Assembly (NCBI RefSeq): GCF_019578655.1
Contig: NC_063260.1
Coordinates: 6,450,501-6,514,500 of the forward strand
Length of the DNA: 64,000 nucleotides
Source: Ricinus communis
Taxonomy: Eukaryota; Streptophyta; Magnoliopsida; Malpighiales; Euphorbiaceae
Reading direction: 5' to 3'
The notes under the pieces were generated by a model. The model saw only the letters and a program-made list of their open reading frames with translations, ran no database searches and was not told the origin of the DNA. This document shows, in pieces, positions 37,801 to 46,188 of this stretch; position 1 is the first letter of the stretch; each line of letters begins with the position of its first letter. The position numbers and the translations under genes are program-made.

Positions 37801-38930
37801 CTCAGCGAAAAAAGAAAAGCCGTACAGCAACTATATTATGGTCCAGCCTTGGATCTTTGTCAGGTTTGCTTCTTGTGATTGGAATTCTAGCGTCATTAGC
37901 ATGGAAGAAAAGCGATAATGATGGATATGAGGAAGATTTTTTGGACCAAGTACCAGGAATGCCTACAAGATTTTCATATGAAGATTTAAAATCCTTGACA
38001 GAGAACTTCTCCAAGATGCTTGGTGAGGGAGGATTTGGCTCAGTTTTTGAGGGGACTCTAATTAATGGAACCAAGATAGCGGTGAAGCGTCTCAATGGTT
38101 TAGGCCAAGTTAAGAAATCATTTTTGGCTGAGGTTGAGTCTATTGGCAGCATCCACCATATGAATTTGGTAAGATTGCTCGGATTTTGTGCTGATAAATC
38201 ACATAGGCTTCTTGTTTATGAATTTATGTCTCGTGGGTCTTTGGAGAAATGGATCTTCCATCAAAGCCTTGAGTTTGTTCTTGATTGGAGGCAGAGAAAG
38301 AAGATTATCCTTGATATTGCAAAAGGACTCGCATATCTCCATGAAGATTGTACACAAAAGATCATTCACTTAGATATCAAACCCCAAAACATTCTTTTAG
38401 ACCAGAAGTTTAGCGCGAAGATCTCTGATTTCGGATTGTCTAAACTGATGGATCGAGATCAAAGCAAAGTTGTGACAGCCATGAGAGGAACTCCTGGATA
38501 TTTGGCTCCGGAATGGTTAAGCTCAATAATCACAGAAAAAGCAGATATCTACAGCTTTGGAGTTGTTATGCTGGAAATGTTATGCGGAAGGCGAAATGTT
38601 GATCACTCTCAGCCAGAAGAACAGATGCATTTACTAACCCTTTTCGAGAAGGCGGCCCAAGAGGATAAACTGAAGGATCTAGTTGATAATTTCTGCGAAG
38701 ACATGCAATTACATATGGCAGAAATAGTGAATATGATGAAGGTTGCAGCATGGTGTCTGCAGAAGGATTATGCAAAGAGGCCTTCTATGTCAGTGGTGGT
38801 TAAAGTCTTGGAAGGTGTTACAGAAGTTGAACATAACCTAGACTACAACATATCCAATCCGACATCGATAACAGCAGTGGCAACAAATAGTACTCAAATG
38901 TTTCCATCTGTTCTATCTGGACCAAGATAA
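36417..38930 (+). CDS. G-type lectin S-receptor-like Ser/Thr kinase (SD2-5-like)
   Basis: A single-exon gene of 837 codons. Signal peptide about 1-26. B-type lectin domain about 60-185 (VVWSANRNN, VWQSFDHPTDS). EGF-like cysteines about 315-335. PAN domain about 358-445. Basic KKKSR stretch then one membrane helix about 470-496. Kinase about 525-805 with glycine loop LGEGGFGSVFEG, lysine 557 in IAVKRL, catalytic loop HLDIKPQN with Asp653, DFGLSKL with Asp671, and GTPGYLAPEW. All catalytic residues are present, so it should be an active membrane kinase. The residue before the catalytic Asp is Leu, not Arg, so it is a non-RD kinase, a class often linked to innate immune receptors. The domain order fits the SD2 subgroup of S-domain kinases; the ligand is unknown. 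Start chosen at the ATG matching the paralogue and followed by a good signal peptide. Confidence 0.92.
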   Translation: MTTSFCTNSLVLYFLGLLYFVNLSNAETFDYPSANLSTSWRNSPSLPHSIEFTDGSTVRAILLRGTFGPRFACGFFCNGTCDSYLFAIFIVQTNSASYITSPAIGFPQVVWSANRNNPVRINATLQFTSGGDLILKDVDGTIAWSTNTADKSVAGLNLTDMGNLVLFDDKDRVVWQSFDHPTDSLVPGQKLVSGKKLIPSVSATNWTQLSLLLISVTDEGMFASVESNPPQVYEELQVYGKKTNREPTYVTLRNGSFALFANSSEPSEPDMFVNVPQASSTQYARFFADGHLRVYEWGTNGWTVVADLLSSPGYECFYPTVCGNYGICSDRQCSCPSTAYFKQITDRQPNLGCSAIIPLSCGASKNHSFLELKDTTYSSFQTDLENVDSESCKMACSKNCSCKAAIFQYGSDSASGFCYMPNEIFSLINNDKEKTHFNSTVYLKVQDVPVVQNAPTTEALLPQRKKKSRTATILWSSLGSLSGLLLVIGILASLAWKKSDNDGYEEDFLDQVPGMPTRFSYEDLKSLTENFSKMLGEGGFGSVFEGTLINGTKIAVKRLNGLGQVKKSFLAEVESIGSIHHMNLVRLLGFCADKSHRLLVYEFMSRGSLEKWIFHQSLEFVLDWRQRKKIILDIAKGLAYLHEDCTQKIIHLDIKPQNILLDQKFSAKISDFGLSKLMDRDQSKVVTAMRGTPGYLAPEWLSSIITEKADIYSFGVVMLEMLCGRRNVDHSQPEEQMHLLTLFEKAAQEDKLKDLVDNFCEDMQLHMAEIVNMMKVAAWCLQKDYAKRPSMSVVVKVLEGVTEVEHNLDYNISNPTSITAVATNSTQMFPSVLSGPR

Positions 38931-39308
38931 CAGTTCTAAGTCGGCAAGAAACCCAGAGTCATAAGTTGCAGACTATTGTATCATTTGCAATTTATGTCAG
39001 CACTAAATTCAGAAGGTAATATACTGCAGGCACGTAATCATGTTACAGCAATGAACTTGTCGAGAGCCTGTCACAAAGATTATATTATATTTATTCCACT
39101 GGGTTCTGCATCCAAGATCACATCTCCCATGCCTGTTAATTAATTTTATATTTATTGTCCTTGGTTATGCATTTTCAACATGGAAATTTGATAGTTAAGG
39201 TATAACTAGGATTAGACATGATGCTACACTATTTATATTGACCCATTCTAATCTACTATGGGTTTATAATAATTTATAAACTTATGATAATTAATATTCT
39301 TTTAGTTT
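38931..39308. other. 3' UTR and downstream spacer of the receptor kinase
   Basis: Non-coding. The first 200 bases are likely 3' UTR, being less AT-rich than what follows. The stretch ends at the target site AGTTT (39304-39308) of the next LTR element. Confidence 0.5.
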
Positions 39309-39968
39309 TGTTGGGTGGAAATTTGATGTTGAGCGTGCCACGTGTGTAGGTATACAAATATTTGTAATTAATGCGTTTTAGTTAATTTCTTTAATTAGAT
39401 TTCTTGTGAATTTTTAAATTTTTTTATTACAATTTACTTAGATCCTAAAAAAATACCATAAAGAATTAATTGCACAGCAGTAAGTGTTTGTAAATGAATA
39501 AACTGAAAGACTTGTATTGCTGAAAATTTATATAAATAATTGAGTGTTTAAAATAAACATAAATATAAGGAAATGATTGAAAAATAAAATTTGCTAAAAG
39601 CTAAAAGTATATGCAGAGAGAACTTGTGTTTGCAGTCGGTTTTTTTTATATTTATCTTTATGTTGGTCTCTTTGTATGTTATTGTCTTACTCTTTTTAAA
39701 GAGATTTTCATATTTCAGTTTATTTGGGGATTTTCTTTCACTTTGTATGCCACCACGACCTATTATCTCCTTTTTTAGGAAATGGGAGTAACTGTCTCCC
39801 CTCTTCTTCGTATGTCTTTTTTAACTAACCACCACCCAAGTTAACTAGCTTAATTAAATAAATAAATAAATAAATTTAATTAATTAACTAATTAGATTAA
39901 TAACTATGGGCTTCGGGCTTAGAGTTTTACTTTATGAGCCCAAAATAAAAATAATCATAGGTCAAACA
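39309..39968 (-). repeat. LTR (3' LTR in element orientation)
   Basis: Plus-strand edges are TGTTGGG and AAACA, so the minus-strand reading is TGTTT..CAACA, the canonical LTR termini. Aligns over its full length with 41769-42466, apart from small indels. Confidence 0.8.
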
Positions 39969-40659
39969 ATATCGCCATCTTATATGTATTGGCCAATTAC
40001 ACGTATAATTTAACTCAATTCAATTTAATTATATATCCTCTATTTAACACATACAGCTATAAATAAGCCATTTTTTTCTTATTTTTCTTTTATTTTATTA
40101 TTTTTGTGGATTTCTCTCTTTATCGGTGGCATCTTTTCATCACAACCACCTTGCACCGGAAAATACACCAGCTCGCTCTCCTCGCCTGTCGTAGCCGTCT
40201 TTACTAATCGCACAATGTCAAAGAGGACAAGCATCACAACGTCGACACTTGTTCGTTTGCTACTGTCTCTTCTTCGTTCAATGATGTTGGCACTGCATCA
40301 ATAATCTTCCCTTCACCAATCAGACAATCTTCACCGCTGTAAGCTTCAACCAAGAGCTAGTTGGTTTGGTTCAAACCAAAACTCATCTCCTCTGTACGTG
40401 ACTCTTTGAGTTAATTGGTGAGATTCTATTTACATAAATTCTTGGTAATGGAAAGTATACCCATCTGCAAAAAAAAAAAAAAAAAAAATTTCAAGTTTAT
40501 CATAGAAAAAGGCTAAAAAGGCAGTTTTTTTTTTTACCCAAAATATTTCATTTTTGTGTGTTTATTTGTTGAGTAATTGTGTATAATTATATTTAAATTG
40601 TTAGAAATTTTTTTTAGGATGTAGTTTGATATGTATGAAAAAATTAAATTTTTTCATAT

Positions 40660-41010
40660 TGGATCCCCAAGAACATTTCCAATTTAAAGTTCTGGATCCC
40701 TAAATACCAATTTACTTGGGGATCTCGACTCCTTTTTTTTTTTCAGTTGAATCTCCAAGAACATTTACAACTTGGGGTTCTAGGGGTCTTGAACTTTGTT
40801 TTTCTCTATATTGGATCCCTAAGAACATTTCCAACTTAGGATACTCGAATTAAAATATTATCAATTAACTTGGGGAACCCGATAGATAAAATTAGAGCCC
40901 CAAGAACTACTTTTATTTGGGATCTCATATTAAATTACTATCAGTTCCCTAAGAACAATTCTAACTTGGGGAACTACTTGAGGCTCCACTTTAAATATCT
41001 TATTAGTATT
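40660..41010. repeat. Degenerate tandem array of CCCCAAGAAC/CTTGGGG units
   Basis: At least five units of about 60-90 bases carry CCCCAAGAAC or CCCTAAGAAC, then TTTCCAACTTGGGG or a variant (near 40665, 40755, 40815, 40900 and 40945). In several units the two words are complementary and could pair as a short hairpin. Lies in the interior of the non-coding LTR element. Confidence 0.65.
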
Positions 41011-41739
41011 CCTTGAGGAACCATATATTTCTAGGACCAATAAAATATTTAAATTATAACATGCTTAGTTCTCACACCTATACAATCAGGCTTTTATCCT
41101 TAAGATTTCTAACAATTTAAATAATTAAAACGTGTGCACTTATTTGTTTATTTTACAGTTATAGATCAGGCTTGTAAGCCTTCATCTCCTGTGAGGGGGG
41201 AACATATCTCTAATTTGGAATTAGTGGAGCATCATCTTTCTCCTCGTAACTAGTGGAAGATTACCCCCCCTTGCTCTACATTTTATCTCATTACCTGTGA
41301 CAAGACATCCTAGCCTAATAGCCTAGGACTTAATTGAGGTAAAGTTGAAGTAATTGTTATAGCAATGTTAGCCATAATACTACTAAGTTGGTGCATCAAA
41401 TCATTGGTTGCTTTCTTTTGGCTCTCCATAAAAATATTGTGAACCATTTCTATATACTTGGGTGCAACCTCTACTTGTATCATGAAAATATTAATCATAG
41501 AGTGATTAGTATCAGAAATGTTAACTAAAGATAAAACATCATTTTACTCCCCCAACAACTACATTTTCTGTTGGAGGTATTAACGCCTCATATAGCTGAA
41601 TATTTTGAGGCGTTATGCCTCTTTCACTTTGTTCCTCAAGGAACAAAACCTTATTGTCTTGCTTTATCAGCACTAACTCCGGCGTCTTGAGACCCCATAA
41701 TATCTTTTTCAGTAATATTTTTAGTTTTAAGTGTTATGA

Positions 41740-41762
41740 GAATTGGTCTCATCGGGCGTGCC
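41740..41762 (-). other. Primer-binding site of the LARD-like element
   Basis: Minus strand reads TGGCACGCCCGATGAGACC, a few bases from the LTR edge at 41769. Two bases differ from the usual TGGCACGCCCGGTGGGACC form. Confidence 0.65.
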
Positions 41763-41768
41763 AAAATA

Positions 41769-42466
41769 TGTTTGGTAAAAATTTAAGGCTGAGCATGCCA
41801 CATGTGTAGGTACACAAATCTTTGTAATTAATGCGCCTTAATTGATTTCTTTAATCAGGTTTCTTATGAATTTCTAAGATCTTTTACTACAATTTGCTTA
41901 GATCCTCAAAAAATATAATAAAGAATTAATTACATAACAATAAGTGTTTGTAAATGAATAAGCTAAAAAATTTATATTGCTGGAAATTTGTATAAACAAT
42001 TAAGTGTTTGAAACGAACATAAATACAAAGAAATAATTGAAAAATAAAGTTTTGCTGAAATTTAAAAGTATTTGCAGAGAATTTGTGTTTGAGATATTTG
42101 AGTTTTGCAGTCGTTTTTTTAATGTTCATATTTATATTGGTCCCCTTGTCTGGTATTGCCATGTTCTTTTTATAGAAATCCACATGTTTTAGTTTATTTG
42201 AGAATCTTCTTTTACTTTGTGTACCACCAGGACCCATTATCTCTTTCTTTTTTAAAAATTGAGAGTAACTGTCTCTCCTCCTCTTCCACTACTCTTTCTT
42301 CACGTGCCTTTTTTAACTAACCACTACCAAAATTAACTAGCTTAATTAATTAGACAAATAAATAAATTTAATTAATTTAATTAATTAACTAATTAGATTA
42401 ATAATTATGAATTTTAGACTTTTACTTTTACTTTACGAACCAAAAAAAATAATGATAGACTAAATA
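41769..42466 (-). repeat. LTR (5' LTR in element orientation)
   Basis: Begins TGTTTGGT and ends CTAAATA on the plus strand, directly followed by the AGTTT target copy. About 40 bases longer than its partner because of small insertions around 42090-42110 and 42280-42310. Confidence 0.75.
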
Positions 42467-42766
42467 AGTTTTAATAATTTATTAATATAATTAGATATTA
42501 AATGAACCAACGATATATAGTACTTATCAAAGAACAATTTTTCTTTTATAAGTATCCATCTATTTCTTAAATTTAGCCCGTGATATTTGATAATTATATA
42601 ATTTGTTTATATAATTTTAGTTTATATATAAGTTTACTAACAATCTAAATTAGTAAAAAATATATAAAATTAAAAAATTAATTAAAATAATACCAACTGA
42701 TTCTTTATTATTGAAAAATAAATTTTACAATAGTAGACTACTATAATGATCCCTTTGGCAAAACTC

Positions 42767-44069
42767 GGGTAAATTGCTCAGCTGGTACCAAATTTTTAGA
42801 AAGTATATTAAATTGATATCAAGACTTTAATTTGAATCAAAATAGTACCAAAATTACAGGAAAGTATATCAATTTAGGCCAAATGTCCAATTTCCGGCAA
42901 AGGATGCTGACGTGGCAATATGAAGAGGTATATTCCATTTGATTCACCCCTCAACGTATGCCATGTCAATTAAAACAGTTTACTTAGCCAGCGAGTCCCA
43001 TTTCCTTACTTCCCCCAAATTAAATCCTAATTGAACCCTAATTGAACCAACGCTAAACTACAAAGAAACAAATAGGGGAAAGAAACAAGGTTACAATGAA
43101 AGGGAAAAAAGAACCGTAAGCAAGCGAAGCATGTGCTTAAAACTCAACATCTGATGCAACCACATTATTGATAGTAGAAATTAGTCGAGGGAAACCATAG
43201 CAGACGCCAAATACAGAGCAACCCTTGGCCATGAAAATTAATTACTTGTAGCATTCAGTATTTGTGCTCTTGCATTCAAGTGGGGACAAAGACATGAAAA
43301 CTGAAAATCAGTGGCGTAGTTGAGGTAATGACAGTTTTGGAAAAGGCAGAGGAGGAGCAGCAAGAGAAGGTGCTACATAAACTATTAGCGGAGTAGGTAT
43401 TGCAGAAACCATTGGAGGATAGGGAGATTCACTGGAATGGTAGATCAGATATATAGTATATACAGTTTGAACGGTGGTGAGCACAAAAAGGAAGATTGCA
43501 GCAATAAGAGAGAGAATAGCCTATGGATTTCTGAAATAGGTATGGATAAGATTGGCACGCCACTCATTCCACGCTTTTCTGTAGTAGGCATTAACCTTCT
43601 TATGCACAAAATCTAGCATGCTATTTGCGTCGAGAGTAATATCTTTAGAGAGAAAATTGAAGAGTTTAGCAATAGTTTTATCACTTCCAACAACATCCTA
43701 GATGATCCCTCTAGAGTGTAGGAGGGCAACATCCCTCTTTCTAATTGAAACGAAGCTAAACGACAAAGAAATAAATAGGTGAAATTAAGGTTCAACTAGG
43801 GAAAATTAGGATTTAATTTGGAGGAAGTAAGGGAATGGGACTCACTGGCTGAGTAAGCTGTTTTAATTGATGTGGCACACACTGAGGGACGAATTAAACG
43901 GAATATACCTCCTCAGATTGCCACGCCAGCATCATTTGCCGGAAATTGGACATTTGGCCTAAATTGATATACTTTCCTGTAGTTTTGATACCATTTTGAT
44001 TCAAATTAAAGTCTTGGTATCAATTTGATATACTGTCCAAAGGTTTGATACCAGTTGGACAATTTACTC
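42767..44069. mobile_element. Pack-MULE carrying a DUF247 gene fragment
   Basis: Terminal inverted repeats of about 270 bases (42767 to about 43035 and about 43800-44069) start GGGTAAATTG and GAGTAAATTG. GCAAAACTC occurs directly outside both ends (42758-42766 and 44070-44078): a perfect 9-bp target duplication, the Mutator hallmark. The 1.3-kb element has no transposase. Its interior holds a minus-strand piece of a DUF247/UPF0481 gene, which makes it a Pack-MULE (a Mutator-like element with captured host sequence). Confidence 0.85.
43308..43736 (-). pseudogene. Captured 3' end of a DUF247 (UPF0481) gene
   Basis: The minus-strand frame reads RDVALLHS, DVVGSDKTIAKLFN, DFVHKKVNAYYRKAWNEW, then a membrane helix ending LTTVQTVYTIYLIYHS, and stops at 43308. 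DUF247 proteins end with a WNxW..L...YF.NPW motif and a C-terminal membrane helix, and this fits. Two in-frame TAG codons are present: one in GII*DVV (near 43698) and one at 43520-43522, where the family has Trp in NPW. After the helix comes an unusual proline-rich tail (PPLPFPKLSLPQLRH). Function of the family is not firmly known; this copy is a broken fragment of about 140 codons. Confidence 0.8.
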
Positions 44070-46188
44070 GCAAAACTCAATACTTTTTGTCTAATTTATA
44101 TGATATACTAATTTTTGAAATCTAAATTTTTTTTGACATGTGTGCTTAATTTTTAATACATAAGATTTTTATTTTGACATGTGTACTATTTTTGACATAT
44201 AAAATTTAAGTTTATGTGCAATTTTATAGTTCTTTCTATTAATTTATTAATTAATAAGTTACATTCTTAATTAAATACTTACTCTAATCCTAAAAATAGT
44301 ATATTAATATATTTTAATATTATATTAACTAATAAATAGTCTCCTAATTAGATAATAATACTAATTTGATCATAAAAATATCATATATTAATTATATTTT
44401 AATATTATATTAGCTAATAAAGTAGTTTTTTAATTAGATGATAATTCCAATTCTAGAAAATAATATTTTATATTATAACAATAATAAATTAATTTTTTAA
44501 TTATAAAATAAATATTTAATCTCAAAAATAGTAATATCAATTATAGTACTAAATTATATAATACTAAAATTAATTAATCAATAATTTTAGAGTAATATTT
44601 ATATTATTATACTAATAAAATTTTAAAATTTTAAAAAATTAAAGACATTTAAAAGTAGTTAGTTTGCTATTATTTTTAAAATATTATAATTAATATTAAA
44701 TTTTAAATTTTTATTAAATTATATACATATTAATTTAATTTTATAATTGAAATAATAATAATTGTCTTGTAACGCACGGGTAACCAGCTAATATTTGATT
44801 AATCATCAATTCAATTAATTAAAAAATCAATTTTAAATATAAATTTTTGATTACCCTAAAATAAAAATTTATATGAAATGAGAAGAAAAACTCAATTTGA
44901 ATTATCCAATTTTTAGTTAATTGATAAAAATTTAAAAATTATCTATGAGATGTTATTTAAAAATAATCTTTGCAAAACATTAAATATTTAAGAATAATCT
45001 TAAGAGACCATATAAGAATAATATAGAATATTATATTACATAAAAAAATATAAAAAATTAATGATAAAAATATAATCCGTCATTTTAGTTAACCTTAAAA
45101 TATTCTAAATTAAAATTAACCCATTTTTAGGGAACTAACCGATTTAATTTTGTTTTCAATTCAATTTCAATGGATTTTGTTTTTCGTCTCACCCTGGCAA
45201 AGAGCACCTGGCCCCAGTCTAAAAAAAATTTCTTTGAAAGAGGCCCTAGTGTGTCCAAAGCAAACAAACCTAAATAAATAATACGGGCCTAACAAATTCA
45301 ACCTAAATTTATAATTTTCAACACCTTCTTAATAACTCTTAAATCTTTTGTAAATTTTTCAGTTAAATCTTTAAATTTTAAGTTAAAATAATTAAATTTT
45401 TAAACTGAATAATTAAGAATAATTAAATTCTATTACTTTTACCAATAACTATTTTGTTAAAAAGTATAAATAATTTCTTAAATTTTTGATTAAATTTTGA
45501 TGAAATTTTTAAACTATAAAGTGTAACAATTAAACTTTTAAATTAAGAGATTATTATTTTAACAAAAAAAATAAAACTCTTTTATTTTTCACACCTAAAT
45601 TTTATTTTAACACTTTTATTTTTCATATTTAATTTTTATTTTTTCTTTATTGAAATAATTATTTTGATTTTTATATTATTTTTTAAATATATAAAACATA
45701 AAATTTATAAATTAATATTTTTATACTATTGTTTGTCACTTTATGTCGGCCATTATCAATAAAAATGATTATCCATAATAGTAATATAATTATATAAAAA
45801 GGTTTAATTATTTTATATTATTTAATTTAAAAATTAATTATTTTGATTTAGAATTTAAAAATCTAATTAATATTTATTTATAAGTTTAAGAGGTTGTTGA
45901 TATCTTTTATTAAAATAGTTAATTATATTAATAATTAGTTATATAAAAAAATTTAATTGTTTGTATTATATAGTTTAAGAATTTAATTGTTTTAATTTAA
46001 AATTTAAAAGATTAAGTGAGATTTGACCATCAATTAAAGGTGTATCAGTACCATTTGCCTTTCATAGTCAAATACAGAATTAATCTGTACCCTTGGAAAA
46101 CCCTAACAGCAGCAGCAGAATGGAATCCTTCTCTAACATTTCTTCTTGTATTTGAATCCAAAGTCTCCAATGAAATTTCCCTATTTCC
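44070..46188. other. AT-rich intergenic DNA with a dispersed repeat
   Basis: Contains the second copy of the dispersed repeat (about 44165-44795). From 44800 to 46000 it is AT-rich without a gene. The last 150 bases before 46189 include the likely leader of the PPR gene. Confidence 0.5.
44165..44795 (+). repeat. Dispersed repeat, copy 2, Helitron-like end
   Basis: Aligns with 34050-34575. It ends TAACGCACGGGTAACCAGCTAA, then T. The CACGGGTAA..CTAA ending with a T following resembles the 3' end of plant Helitrons (CTRR-T), but I did not find the expected hairpin just upstream, so the class is an inference. Confidence 0.5.

Larger units (their letters stand above)
39309..42466 (-). mobile_element. 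Non-coding LTR element (LARD-like) with intact target duplication
   Basis: Two direct LTRs (39309-39968 and 41769-42466) flank 1.8 kb with no retrotransposon protein that I could recognise. AGTTT is present immediately on both sides (39304-39308 and 42467-42471), a perfect 5-bp target duplication. On the minus strand the inner edge of the right LTR is followed by TGGCACGCCCGATGAGACC, close to the TGGCACGCCCGGTGGGACC primer site of plant gypsy elements, so the element runs on the minus strand. With no coding capacity it must have moved with proteins from a relative. The LTRs differ at many positions, so the insertion is not recent. The polypurine tract is not obvious. Confidence 0.8.

Noticed and set aside
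37802..38152. 116-codon minus-strand frame inside the receptor kinase
   Set aside because: Shadow of the kinase coding strand with no independent signal.
41310..41498. 62-codon minus-strand frame in the LARD-like element as gag
   Set aside because: It lies where gag would start after the primer site, but contains no gag motif or zinc knuckle, so it cannot be called.
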